Part shown: positions 21,558 through 32,572 of the stretch, one piece after another
How positions within the stretch are numbered: position 1 is the stretch's first letter
How the letters are laid out: every line of letters starts with the position of its first letter
Source: Chondrus crispus
Lineage: Eukaryota > Rhodophyta > Florideophyceae > Gigartinales > Gigartinaceae
Length of the DNA stretch: 64,000 bases
Direction: 5' to 3'
Assembly: GCF_000350225.1 (NCBI RefSeq)
Contig: NW_005178495.1
Coordinates: forward strand, 279,160-343,159
Program-made: the position numbers and the translations under genes
Notes under the pieces: model-generated
Told to the model about the DNA's origin: nothing
Databases searched by the model: none
What the model saw: the letters and a program-made list of their open reading frames with translations, nothing else

Positions 21558-24500
21558 TTATGCCCGACGTGGCGGATACCCTTCCTTTCGCCCCCACACC
21601 TGAAAAATTCCACCCTCTGGGAGACTCCTGGGTTGTACTGCTGAGTTTGATGTGGATATGAGACACATATGATCGTCGCTTTCTTCGCTCTCCTGTTCCC
21701 AGTAGTGCATAACTATTGCCTTTCGAACGTAGCTTCCAAGCTCAACCAGCGCTCTTCTCTCGTTTCGTTGTTGTATTAACTTGCGGTATCCATCTTCTTC
21801 CGCTTCGCACTCCTTCACTGCGCAATATCGTATTGTTTCCTGACTTTCTTTCCCACGAGCGTCGAAAATCTTGACTCGAAATACGGCTAGCACCATCCAG
21901 AACCTTCTGTCTTCATCATGCTCACAATCTTTGTTCTCATGAAGAGTGAATGTGAAATCAGGATCCGCGGTCGAAACTACACAAGTCTGCAGGCTTGAAT
22001 CACGCTCCCATAGGATATAGTGTCCAGAACGGATGTCTGGTCCCTCTTTTGCCTGTCTGTTACTTTGCACCACTTCGCAGTTCCATATGTATGTACAGTT
22101 ACGGAATTTCCATGCTCCGCCCGGCCAATAAGACATATCTCGTGTTTCCATAAATGCTTTAAAAGCTCCCTTGCTTTCAACAGATATGCAAAGTCAGTTG
22201 ATTGGAACATTTCTGAATATTGACCTCCGTCTGCAGTGTTTCGTAGGTTCATAATTCTTGACTTGTCTACGCGCCAGTCCTTCCTACTGAGAGACGATGA
22301 TAAAAGTCCTTTCCGATGGAATCGCATGTTCTGCAGAACAGGAGTTGGGAAGCAGTCCTGAAGCTTTTGTAGTAATCCTCCGGCATCCTGCAGCCCAGAA
22401 CTGTCGTAGCCCAAGAGATTCAAAACCGGCTTTGCTGACTCAAAGCTCCATTCGGTCTCACTGGTGTCAATGCCTTCAGTTTCAATTGCCCGACGAGTCT
22501 TCCAGTCGTTGGCAAGACCATGTTCGATAGCCTGTAATTGTGAGGTTCTCATATTGGATTGAGCCACCCCCCCTTCAATGGCTGATGAGCGCTTTCAAAC
22601 AACAATTCTTGTACATGTCCTACGCTACCGAACAGTGGCAATGTATGTGTGAAGAACTCCAACAGTCTGTGAAGGTTTGGTTTGTCCAAATGAGTGGGAG
22701 CAAGGCTGTTTGTGCGACACAGTTTATCTACTCGAGATAGGTAACATAGTGCCATATTCTGAATATCCAGGAGTCTTTTGGTTCCTCCTTCTTCATTGTG
22801 TGTGTCTAATGACCTCTTACCATCTATTTTTGATTCCGGAAAGTACTGCGTCCTGCTCACGAGAGAGGAAAGCAGGTCGAGGAGGTCGAGAGCTTCATCG
22901 ATAGTAGCATAGTTCCCGCTTACTCCCTCACCAGTGATTTCTTGCACGTACCAAGTACACTTCATCGCCCGTGGTGCTACCAAGAGCAGGCAGTACATAG
23001 AAGATATCGTCATTGAATGTAGCACATGCTTGTCATGGTTGATTAGGCTCTCCTGATATATGAGATGTCCATCCTTCAAAGCCACCTTGGCAATCGCCTC
23101 GACATCTCTGCGTACATCTTTTGGTAGCAATGTTATACAGAGATTCATGATGTCGCGACCAATCCCGAGGAAAAGATGATCGGGAGCCACAACGCATGAG
23201 TGATACGAATCGAAAACAGAAGGAACAACCGGTTTCCTACTGCCAAGTACACGAGGTACACGAGCGCGAACGTGTTGCAGTTTTGCAGAGAGTTGATGAA
23301 GTGCCTGCAAACTTGTCCCAAACGTATCTGCGTCATCCATTCCGAGGGCTTTCAACTCTTCCCTGGATAAATTGGATCTCCTCAATGCAATAGCCCGGTT
23401 CTCATCTCTCGCGAAAGATGGATGGTCGGAATGGATGCGAGTTGTGTAACAATACTTGCTTCCTTGAAATCCAGACTTGTCGTACCTTCCATAGCTGCAT
23501 AAGTGATATGGAACATTGGAGCAGTGCCCTAGTAGGTCCAAAGTGGGGGAGACTGCAGGACAGTCTCCGACGTACCCGACGACATCGAGAAAAAGAACAA
23601 TCTTCTCTCCTTCTGCGGTAGTCATCTCAAATCCTTTTTCTGTCCCCTCAATGATATCATCAATAACTGCCGCCAGTACCCCGTTTGTAGATACTCCTGG
23701 AGGAGTTAGCCCGATGGGTCTCATGGATCCGGCTCCGTTGCGGTTCTCCGGAGCCATACCTATGGGCAGCATGTATACACCACCCATGCTTCCCTTCTTT
23801 CCAATGTACAGCGTAAATCCATCAAAGTTCAGAAACATTCTGTACACAACGTACTTTCTTCCATCTTCCAGACGTCCACTGTTCTTTGCATCGACGCGAT
23901 GACCCTCGTCCATCGGATTATCATCCGCAGATACTCGTTTCACTACGATTTTGTCAAACATCTGGTTGTAAACCCCCCTATTCATGCCAGTGAGATTCGA
24001 AACATTTCTTTCAGAAGATACAACCAAGCTGGTGGCGTAGTCGTCATCACAGTCCTGTGTTCTCCACATCCTATACACAAGGAAGGGTGTTTGCGTTGGT
24101 TCTTCCGAATCTTCGGTGGCTGGCTGTCCTGGGAGTGCAAGTTCAACGACCATGTCACTGCGAAAGAATGTCCGAGATTCTGGTCTCTTCATCTTCATCC
24201 TTTTGGTACGCTTTGAATTGGACTGCTCCTGCGGTTCTGTCCAGTTCGGATCATCGTAAACAAATAAGGAAGATACAACTGCATCAAAGCTCATGTTTGT
24301 TGAGGACGTTAGTGCAAACTGGGCTTGCATCAATCTGCCCTTCACGGCGTCACTTGTTTCGAACGTGATGTTAAGAAGGAGCCCTTTTCGAAGTTGCACC
24401 GTCACACCACCTTCGGTTGGAATCCGATAAACAGATAGAATCCCAGCCCTATCTTTGATCAGTGGAGTGTCCTCAATATCCAAGAACCTTGGTACCTCGC

Positions 24501-25209
24501 TTGACGGATCCATATCATGCCGTCTTCCTTGCACCATCTCCCGCAATCTTGCTGTCGAAAAGTCACGTTTCGGCCAGTTGCTATGCCTTACAATCATGGT
24601 AGGAGTGCTGTCCTGTGAGGTATACTTTCTGACGCCAGCCTTCGACCCAGACTTCGAGAAATCCACAGTATTCATTTCTACACGACAAGGAAAGAAGAAG
24701 TTGGATTTCGCAAATGGAGGAACACGTCTCTTCAGAGTAGATGTACTTGGCAGTTTGAGAGTGACCTGCCTTTCATTCGGTCTCCAGTTCCTAAAGTTAG
24801 CAAGTGTCTGATACGCAGTCTCGCTGAGACGTGTGCTCCCAGTTGCTGTTATCAGTGATGCAATATTTGTCCAGGTCAATCGAATTCCACCAAAAGCGCC
24901 GTCGAACATGCTGTCTATCAGCTTTTCAAACTCCTCAGCTTCGTAGACAACGTCCTGCTCAACGCTCAATCCAATGTCTAATCCAGAAAATCCTTCGCTT
25001 TCTTCACAACAGAGCGTGTCATTTCGTTCGGAGTGAGGACTTAGTGGAAGTGCCGCCACGCCGTCATGCATCACGCCTTGTTTTTCTTGGAGGTCGCTTA
25101 AAAGCCCGACTTTCAAAAGGGAAGAAGAGGGTTCTGATTGACCGTCTAGCAACTTGAATCCATCCCGTGGACGTTTAGCTGACTTTGTAAACAGTTGCCT
25201 ACATGGCAT
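21558..25209 (-). pseudogene. TNP2/KDZ-like transposase, frameshifted
   Basis: ATG at 25207-25209 opens an 886-residue frame to 22549. The central region carries the signature expected of the TNP2/KDZ group of DDE transposases: NFDGF at residues 461-465, LDVVGYVGDCPA at 541-552 and a GHCSNVPYHLC metal-binding-like block at 561-571. The Asp residues of these blocks are candidate catalytic ones. Near the end the protein reads ESAHQPLKGG and then shifts frame at a run of seven C on the plus strand (22567-22573). The other frame continues as QSNMRTSQLQ to 21977. A second shift between about 22150 and 22060 leads into a third frame ending at 21558. Either homopolymer sequencing errors or decay explain this. 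Family assignment is by motif, not alignment. No terminal repeats were found. Confidence 0.6.
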
Positions 25210-25744
25210 TGCTCTTTTTCGATGTCTTTCAAGCTGAGGTTCAGAAGAAGACGGTGCGTGCCTATCCGAAGTAGTCTCTTTTGATGCAACATCTTCGGAA
25301 CGCTTTGCATAAGGTCCGCATTTTTATGAACCAAACGACTCTTGCTTTGACGCCCCATCTGCGACGGTTTCGACCAGGTTTGCAACTGGAAGTGGGGCTG
25401 CAGTGAAGTTTGGCATGGACCTCGGCATCAACAAGATTTCAGCAAGCTTACTGCTCTACAGCAGAAAGAAGGTCTTTTGTCACATTTGGCGATGCATACG
25501 GTTGTGCTGTTAATATTAAAGCTTGGTTCAATGAATAGAAACGGTAGGAATGAGATGCTCCTACTCGCATTTTGATGTGATACCGCACGAAAAAAGCTCA
25601 ATGGATGGCTGTCATTAAGGGCAACCATGCTATACCCTATTCGGTAATTTCAAATTGAGATTTCAGAACCTAAATTCTGCTATTGACACGTGCCCATGAA
25701 AATGTAACTGTTTTTCATTCAGATGCCCTGCTAGAACTCAGAAA
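25210..25744. other. Upstream flank of the transposase, no gene recognised
   Basis: A minus-strand frame overlaps 25146-25385 but is out of frame with the transposase and has no domain. The stretch probably holds the element's 5' region. Confidence 0.4.
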
Positions 25745-25776
25745 AGGCGGTAGTTTGATATATCAAACTACCGCCT
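25745..25776. repeat. Perfect 32-bp palindrome
   Basis: AGGCGGTAGTTTGATA followed immediately by its exact reverse complement, with no loop. It stands about 540 bp upstream of the transposase start and 50 bp before a tandem duplication. Confidence 0.95.
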
Positions 25777-25824
25777 ACTGCATATATAGTTCCAGGACCA
25801 GATCCAACTCTCTGCACGCCCCTC

Positions 25825-26008
25825 GTCTGCAGTCCCGACCCACCATGCATCCTCTTTTCTGACAGTTTCATTTCCGCGAGTTGCGTGTTCGGTTGAAATC
25901 TCATGCACAGTAAGTGACGCCACTTCTGCCACAGTCCTGACCCACCGGGCATCCTCTTTTCTGACAGTTTTCTTTCTGCGAGTTGCGTGTTCGGTTGAAA
26001 TCTCATGC
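25825..26008. repeat. Two direct copies of an ~83-bp unit
   Basis: Copy 1 is 25825-25906 and copy 2 is 25925-26008. Both run from TCTGC, AGTCC and GACCCACC through CATCCTCTTTTCTGACAGTT to GAGTTGCGTGTTCGGTTGAA and end ATCTCATGC. They differ at several sites. Confidence 0.85.
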
Positions 26009-26640
26009 GGAGACACGAGTGCGCTGCACACGTTCGGTAAGTGAGCGCTTTCGCTAGGCAATACCGTTTTGCGATTAGCTACAAAGCTTTAACGTAAGTT
26101 CGCACATTCTCTATGACATTGAAAGTGTCGAAGAGCTGTTCTGACCAATCCTCACAGCGTTCCTTGTCTCACTGCAGGTCAAACCGCCCGTCGTCTAACT
26201 CAGGATCAGGTAAGCCATCAGTACACCCTCCTTGGTCTCTCAGAATTCTAATCCACCATCATCACGTACTGTGACCGTAACTGAGCTCTCCTGTTATGTT
26301 TCTTGGCGTTGATTATTGTATTTAACGAAAGCGCAATGAGCCACTGCCGCAGTATTTCGGTATTTGGACGGGGTAGATGTAGTGTATGTAGCCGTAACAG
26401 TACTCTTTGGTTGCTACAAATAAATGTGATGTGAACGCCGCTGGAACCGCTATCGGTTTCATCCTTCGGGATGGGACCGTTTCTGGACCAACGGGGTGAC
26501 ATCACCTTTGCAAGAAAGGCCTGGACTAACATTTCATTGACTGAGAGTAGGTCGCGGCATTACGTCTAGTGCTGCATTGGAGCTGCGAATGGAGACATAT
26601 TGTCATTGCCCTGGAGCTGCAAAACATAGTCGTCGGTGGC

Positions 26641-27058
26641 TGCGCAGATGCAGAGATTATCACCGTCTCATCATTACCTCAATGTAACAAAGTTTGGCCC
26701 TGCAAGACCTACTCCGTGTGCAGCGCCAATCAGTCATCTACCGCCAAGGGCCAGGTAGAGCCGCTGTGCCATAACTATGCTGCTTTCTAGCCAATGGCGT
26801 CATTGGTAAAAAATGTGCCAAATCGCGACATGAAATCAGCAAGTGTTGCTACATTTATGACACAGTTTTTGCTGGCACGGACCAAAATATTTTGCGCATA
26901 TTTTTTATTGCCTCAGATAGGCTGATTTGACCTTCCTGTGTGCACACGGAGTACCATTGCAACGAAGTTTGGCCCTGCAAGCCCTAGTAGGTCTTGCACG
27001 GCCAAACTTTGTTACGTTGAGGTAATGATGAGACGGTGATCATCGCTGCATCTGCGCA
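26641..27058. mobile_element. Foldback element with 73-bp inverted arms
   Basis: The arms 26641-26713 and 26986-27058 are inverted copies differing at about four of 73 positions. The outer ends are TGCGCAGATGCAG and the inner ends CCTACT. The 272-bp centre is A+T-richer and has weaker inverted similarity beyond the arms (CCGTGTGCA and an ATCAG block), with a local duplication in the right half. It codes for nothing visible and looks like a MITE or a foldback element. It abuts the Helitron fragment directly. No target duplication was identified. Confidence 0.75.
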
Positions 27059-27060
27059 CT

Positions 27061-28849
27061 GCCAGCCTTCGGATCGTCTCTCGCTGTGGAACGGCCACCT
27101 GGACATGTTTCTAACCGATATTTGCAATCGCGCACGCGAACAACCCATTCGAAGACAGCAGCCTCGCGATGATCACCACGCCACATCTTACGTGCTTCGA
27201 GAGGTGCAGGAGGCCCTGCAGACCGAACTTTCCCACTGGACGCTCGCAAACTTTGGACTTGCACTCCCCGATGACAGCCTGCCCGCTTTGGAACAGCAAC
27301 ACGAGATACAGACCCCCGAAGCACAAGCGCAGCAGTGGGAAGAGCGACTACATACGTTGTTGCCGCTGTTGAACACAAATCAGCACCATGTCTTTGACGA
27401 AATCGTAGGCTCCATACTTCCAGGCGTATCCGTTTCTGCATTGCTTCAAGGATCCTCAAGCGCCGTTGCCGGACTTTCTATGTGAACAAAAAGTGGACGT
27501 CTCCTCTTCCTTGATGCCCCTGGCGCAACAGGCAAAACATTCGTGCTCAGCGCCATCCAAGACTTCCTTCGTTCGCGCCGTAGGCAAGTCATCGCTGTCG
27601 CTACGTCTGCTGTTGCTGCAGTGTTGCTCGACCGTGGACGCACCGCTCATTCCGTGTTCAAGATTCCCATTCCTCTATCTGCCGAAGGCACTTGCAGCTT
27701 CTCCACAAACTCCGACACAGGCCGTACATTGCAACAATTCGATCTCATTATATGGGACGAAATCGTCATGTGCCATCGACACTGCATTGAGACTGTCGAT
27801 CGCCCCATTTGCGACTTGATGCAAACCGATCGGCCCTTCGGAGGAAAGTTTCTCGTGCTCGCTGGGGACTTTAGACAAATCCTTCCCGTCGTTCCGGGCG
27901 GGTCCAGGGGTCAAATCGTGAGCGCGTGCGTCAAGGCTTCCTCGCTGTATCCAGAGTGCCGATTCCTGCCCCTTACCGAGAACATGCGCCTTGCTGCCCT
28001 CCGAGCAGACCCTGCAGCAGATGTAGAGGCCCTCAACGTTCTAGAGTTCCTCCTCGGCGTCGGGAAGGCAATATTCTGGGCGAACAGCGCCCAGAATGGA
28101 TCTCACTACCACAATCCGTCGCATTCTAGCACACCATCCGCAACTTACGCTTCAAGGTCTTCTAAGGGATTCGAGACAATTACCCCGACCCTGTCTGGCT
28201 TACCAAGCGCGTTATACTCACCACAAAAAACAGGCCGCTCGAAAAAGTCAACGAGGTCATCGGCAACATGATTCCGGCACCGTATCGAACGTACTTAAAC
28301 GCAGACAAGGTCGAGAACGAAAATACGAACGCGCTAATATATCCCACGGAAATGCTCAACACCTTGACGGCCGGGTCTGCTCTACCAGACCACAAGCTCA
28401 AGCTCAAGAAAGGCTTCATCGACATGCTTCTGCCCAATCTCGATCCAGCTATCGGTCACGTCAACGGCGCGCGATATGGCATCGAGAACATGACCAACAA
28501 TCTTCTCTTTCTACGCGTTACCGCCGGGTCTCACGAAGGAAACAGGCTCTGCCTTCCTCGAATTCCCTGCGGACCAGGCGACGACAACTTTCCCATCTCT
28601 GGCTTTACACGAACCCAGTTCCCTATTCGCACGTGCTTCGCCCTTACAACGGACAAAGCCCAAGGCCAATCCTTCGGTGGCCGCATTGGTCTCGACTTAC
28701 GAGATCACTGCTTCTCGCACGGTCAACTCTACGTCGCATTATCGAGGACTACTCACCCAAGCAACGTCACTATCCTCACTCAAGAGTCTGATGCAACAAC
28801 GCGAAACTTAGTGTACCCCGAGGTCATTCAGAAGTCATCAAAAAAGTAA
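27061..28849 (+). pseudogene. Helitron PIF1-like helicase, Rep part absent, broken
   Basis: The reading frame contains the inter-domain region of Helitron proteins (LNTNQHHVFDEIV near 27375) and then a full PIF1/RecD-like helicase: Walker A GATGKT (about 27525), Walker B LIIWDEIVM (about 27745), GDFRQILPV (about 27870), TENMR, then after frame changes KRVILTTKNR, LPNLDPAIGHVNGARYGI, TDKAQGQSF and YVALSR. Breaks are an in-frame TGA at 27483-27485, a frameshift near 28060 and another near 28150. The rolling-circle Rep nuclease with its HUH motif, which should precede the helicase, is missing, so the copy is 5'-truncated. A GC-rich hairpin follows at 28914-28943, as expected near a Helitron 3' end. 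Confidence 0.88.
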
Positions 28850-28913
28850 ACGCCATTTTCTTTACGTCTTTCTATTGCCACCCTTCCCCACCATTGCTCC
28901 TCCACGCCGACTT

Positions 28914-28943
28914 GGCTCGGCGCGCGAAGCGCGCACGGAGCCC
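28914..28943 (+). repeat. GC hairpin, candidate Helitron 3' terminal hairpin
   Basis: GCGCGC GAA GCGCGC (28920-28934) lies within a longer imperfect stem closed by GGCTC and GAGCC. CTGA at 28957-28960 could be the CTRR end, but the spacing is longer than usual. Confidence 0.5.
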
Positions 28944-29325
28944 ACTTGTGTTTAAACTGAAAGTTTAACGGGCGTCCTTAAAATTGCAGTGCGCACAGTA
29001 CATGCCCACGAAAGGTGTTGTTCCGGCGCGTTTTGATTGGTTAGAATGACAAAATGCTATTTTTTTGAAAGATCCACGAGACTGTGGTCAGATTCACCTG
29101 TTCACCAGAGCCTTCAGAATCGCCCCTCACATCTCTGAGTTGTAGCGACCAACGAACGCGTAAACCATCTCTACAGCTGGCAAAGACACGCTCTTCGGAC
29201 AACCAGTTGCTTGCAAAGGAAGTCTGAAAGGCGATACGCGGCTACCTGATTTGTGGCTTGTGTAGTCCTTGTCGCGAAGCAACTGTCATTCAATTGCGTT
29301 GCACATCTCCTCCAACTCGGAAGAC

Positions 29326-29481
29326 ATGTTTGGCAACACATTTTCGCTCGCCGTTGGGATCGGCATTGGCATTTACGTTGCTCAGAACTACAACGTGCCG
29401 GATATCAAGAAGCTTTTCGACAGGGGCATTCGGATGGCCACCAACTTGGAGAAGGCGACTCGAAAGGAAGAAGAAAAGTAA
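29326..29481 (+). CDS. STMP1-like short transmembrane mitochondrial protein
   Basis: A 51-residue protein from ATG 29326. It has an N-terminal hydrophobic helix with glycine spacing (SLAVGIGIGIYVAQNY), followed by VPDIKK and a charged Lys/Glu tail. This is the layout of STMP1, a roughly 47-residue inner-membrane microprotein of mitochondria with a G-x-Y-x-AQNYxxP core. In animals that family is linked to respiratory-chain assembly, and I transfer that role only tentatively. An upstream in-frame extension to 29269 exists, but the internal ATG matches the family start. It lies between a transposon belt and glutamate 5-kinase and has no overlap with either. Confidence 0.7.
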   Translation: MFGNTFSLAVGIGIGIYVAQNYNVPDIKKLFDRGIRMATNLEKATRKEEEK

Positions 29482-29816
29482 GCCGCGACCTCTCGCAGAC
29501 AATTGCTGCGATTAGTAATTTTCTGAGATGATCTGCGTGCTTCCTAAATGGCTTTACTGTGCAGCGTTTTTCGACCGTCTTTCGAGCACTCCTTGCCTGC
29601 GTGCCGTCCGGGGATAGGGAGTGATCCTGCGTTGGACAGGAGGTTGAGTGGGAACGGCAGCGAGGAGCAGCAAGGAGGGAAGCAGAGTTGCAGCCTCTGC
29701 TATCCTACTGCCGTATCAGCCAAAAAGAATCAGCTTGCGTCTCTCGAGCTGACAAAAGCGCCGCGATTCCGTTTGGCCTTTGAGACGTTTTCTAATGGTT
29801 TGCCACACATCCATGC
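29482..29816. other. Intergenic between convergent STMP1-like and glutamate 5-kinase genes
   Basis: This is shared 3' flank of two convergent genes. A plus-strand frame (29548-29883) crosses the kinase end and has no domain, so I do not call it. Confidence 0.5.
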
Positions 29817-31160
29817 TTATGGTTTCGACTCTTTTGGAAAAGTCATGGGCCTACTTGGAGGACTCCGGGCCAACTGCTCGTGAACGCCGTTGCTCTGTTG
29901 GACGCCGTCCCCGTTTTCAACAAGCAGGGCCAGGTTGTCCTGATAGATGACCTTGTCGTCGATGGGCGTACCGGACTTGAATAAAATTTCCTGCACGTCC
30001 ATCCCCATGAACTGGACGAGGTCCTCGCTCGCAAAATTGCAAATCCCACGGGCCATTTCCAGCCCGTCGGGCCCGCGAATCCTGACGGCCGAATTTGCTT
30101 CGAACGTCCCCTCACACGCGACGACGCCCTGCGTGCGCGGCGGGACTCCCGCGCGCAGCTGCTCGGCGGCGTCCGCGGTGATGGCGATCTCGCCGCGCGG
30201 CGGGAGGCAGTTGGAGATCCACTTGGCGCGCTCCATCTCGAGCGGGGTGGCGAGCGGCTCGAAGACGGTGCCGAGGCGGGCGGGGCGGTCGTGAACAAAG
30301 TCGAGCAGGCGCGCCGGGTGCCCGCCGTTGAGCAGGCACACGCGGACGCCCGCCGCGGTCGCCAGGCGCGCGGCCGTGATCTTCGTCTTCATGCCGCCCG
30401 TGCCCCACTGCGTGCCCGTGGCGTTGGAGGACAGGTTGACCTGCAGCGACTCGATGTTCGGCACGACGTCGATCGGGGTCGCCGACGGGTCCACGCGCGG
30501 GTTCGCCGTGTACAGCTGGTCTACGTCCGTGAGCAGGAAGAGCCACTCCGCGCCCACCGCAGTGCTGACCAGGGCCGAGAGCCAGTCGTTGTCACCGTAC
30601 TTGATCTCCTCCGTGGCGACGGTGTCGTTCTCGTTGACAATAGGGATGACTCCCATATCCATGAGGGCGAAGAGTGTGTTGCGGGCATTATAATACTGAT
30701 ACTCCATCCCCAAGTCTCCGCTGGTCAGCAAGACCTGGGCGACGGTCTGGTGGGCCATGGCCATAAGATGATCATAGGTCCTCATTAGCACGCTCTGGCC
30801 AACGGCGGCGTAGGCCTGAATAGTGGCGAGGATAGCAGCGCGCTCCTCCGCAGACGAGCCGGATGTCGGCGAGGGCCTCTTCTTGACGTTGAGCTGGCGG
30901 CAGCCCACGCCGACCGCGCCGGATGAGACGAGGATTACGTAGTAGCCCGCGCGGCGCAGGGCCAGCAGGGTGTCCACCAGCAGGGCTAGGGTGGAGATGG
31001 CGAGCTCGCCCTCCCCCGCCTGCAGGTGGCGGCCCGCCGCGGAGGACACCGTCTGGGCGGCCTGGTTGGCGTCCCGCATGAGCGTGGACGTGCCGATCTT
31101 GACCACGATTACTGGGCGAGAGGCGCGGCGCGAGGCGGCGAGGAAGTGCGGCTCGGGCAT
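29817..31160 (-). CDS. Glutamate 5-kinase with PUA domain
   Basis: It phosphorylates glutamate to gamma-glutamyl phosphate, the first step of proline synthesis. The amino-acid-kinase domain starts at residue 17 (VIVVKIGTSTL) and shows SSGAVGVG, the NARNTLFAL block, NENDTV with KYGDND, LLTDVDQLYTANP and the nucleotide loop GTGGMKTKI. A PUA domain makes up the last third (GEIAITADAAEQL, then a GPDGLEMARGICNF core). Length is about 447 residues, slightly above the bacterial ProB with PUA (about 370), because of insertions and a tail. The kinase is not fused to glutamyl phosphate reductase as in plant and animal P5CS, so it is the bacterial/fungal-style separate enzyme. I choose ATG 31158-31160. 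In-frame ATGs also exist at 31212-31214 and farther upstream. A long leader with a hydrophobic patch could be a targeting peptide but looks more like 5' UTR. Confidence 0.9.
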   Translation of the reverse strand: MPEPHFLAASRRASRPVIVVKIGTSTLMRDANQAAQTVSSAAGRHLQAGEGELAISTLALLVDTLLALRRAGYYVILVSSGAVGVGCRQLNVKKRPSPTSGSSAEERAAILATIQAYAAVGQSVLMRTYDHLMAMAHQTVAQVLLTSGDLGMEYQYYNARNTLFALMDMGVIPIVNENDTVATEEIKYGDNDWLSALVSTAVGAEWLFLLTDVDQLYTANPRVDPSATPIDVVPNIESLQVNLSSNATGTQWGTGGMKTKITAARLATAAGVRVCLLNGGHPARLLDFVHDRPARLGTVFEPLATPLEMERAKWISNCLPPRGEIAITADAAEQLRAGVPPRTQGVVACEGTFEANSAVRIRGPDGLEMARGICNFASEDLVQFMGMDVQEILFKSGTPIDDKVIYQDNLALLVENGDGVQQSNGVHEQLARSPPSRPMTFPKESKP

Positions 31161-32311
31161 TGCGACGCGGGGGGGGGAGGCGGGGGTTCGGTCGGCGGGT
31201 TGGTATGGGGGCATGTGGCGCGGGTAGGCGGGGTGGAGAGGGAGGTAGCGGAGAAGAAGCACGGAGCAGAATGGGAGGAGAGGGAGGAGAACGAGTGTAT
31301 AAGAGGAGCAAAAATTGGTGCACCTGAGCACATGGCGGGTGGCGGGGATGGGCACACACGGATGGCGGTTTACATGTGGATGAGAGAATGCGGTGTAGTG
31401 CATGGGGCGTTTCAGGATGTAATCGTGCGTTGTACAATAGGAGGGACGCGGATCGTTTTCAGACGTGGCGATAGCGGAGGCGCAGCAGGCGTAAATATGA
31501 AACAATATGGCACACGTGTGGGATAGCGATTTGCGGCATTGTAAAGACGTGCACTAAAGCCGGAAGGCCCGCTTGGATGCACGGAGGCATGCCGATGGCG
31601 TGAGAAGAGCACTTCGGCGTGACGGTGCGATTGGGTTAAGTTTATGATGTGGTGCCGCTCCTCAACAGCGCTGCTGAATTCACCGTCTTACACCTCTGTC
31701 AGGAGGCTACCGGGAGGGCTCGTGCTGGAAAGTCTCGCCTCGTCCGCAGTCTCATCCTGAGACTGTGCATGACATCACTGGAGAGTCGGGTCTCAGCGCT
31801 GATGTACATGTAAACTAAGGACGTAAGGTACCCTTCGGGTAAGGGTATATGTTTCGGTACCTTTTAAGTGAACTGACAACCCGGGGGGAGTCGGGTCTCA
31901 GCGCTGTTGTAAAATAAGGATGCCAGGTATATGATAAGGTACCTATCAAGTTTAGTGAGAACGCGTGGAGAGTCTCGGTGATGAGACTGTTGACAGTCTT
32001 GACATCAAGTGATGTCGAGATTGAGGGGCAGCGGGGGAGAGGCTCGGACGGAGCGTGCAGCAACGTGTGCATTGTGCATTGCGCATTTACGCTCTCCCCA
32101 TGAGCGCAACTTGTATTCAACTTGGAAAGACGACCATAGTCAAAAACCAACAACCAAAAACATTTCCAGCATTCCCCATCCCGCCTCCCCCGAACCCCCT
32201 AAAAAATCGCGCTCCACCATCCTTGCTGTACCGCGCCCCCCTCCTCATATTTACCAAGAGAATACTGTCGCTACACGCTCCACGGCCAGAGAGCCAGGCG
32301 TCCTAGAGAGC
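31161..32311. other. Divergent intergenic region with repeats
   Basis: This lies between the starts of glutamate 5-kinase (minus) and the gap-truncated gene (plus) and should hold both promoters. Direct repeats of GAGTCGGGTCTCAGCGCTG occur at about 31783 and 31889, each followed by a TGTA/TAAGGA-containing block and GGTACC. A GACATCA...TGATGTC hairpin is at about 31999. Confidence 0.6.
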
Positions 32312-32572
32312 ATGTATCCTGTAAAGAACCATGAGAGAGAATCACCCGGAAATGCATCGGAGGAGCAGAGGACCGGAGAGTCTAGCGGGGATGAGGTCGA
32401 ATTATCGCAGATTCAAAGAGACGATGGGCCCAGATCTCCAAAGAGGCAAAAAGCCCGTGGTGAGCTCATGGATGTAAATACCGTCAATCTAGATGGTCTT
32501 CACGTGGATGACTTCCAGCAAATGCTTGTTTCAAGTTCAGCTCCCGGCCCCTGTGAGGAGTATGTCTTCAAG
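32312..32572 (+). CDS. N-terminus of an unknown protein, cut by the assembly gap
   Basis: ATG 32312 (MYPVKNHERESPG) opens 87 residues that are charged and probably disordered, with a possible nuclear signal (SPKRQKAR) and then a more ordered segment (VNLDGLHVDDFQQML). It runs into 450 N. The frame across the gap does not match the good frame on the right, so either the gap length is inexact, an intron is hidden, or these are two genes. The frame is open back to 32009, but the upstream part is compositionally poor. Confidence 0.5.

Noticed and set aside
30112-30546. Several ORFs on both strands inside glutamate 5-kinase
   Set aside because: High-GC shadow frames of a confidently identified enzyme.
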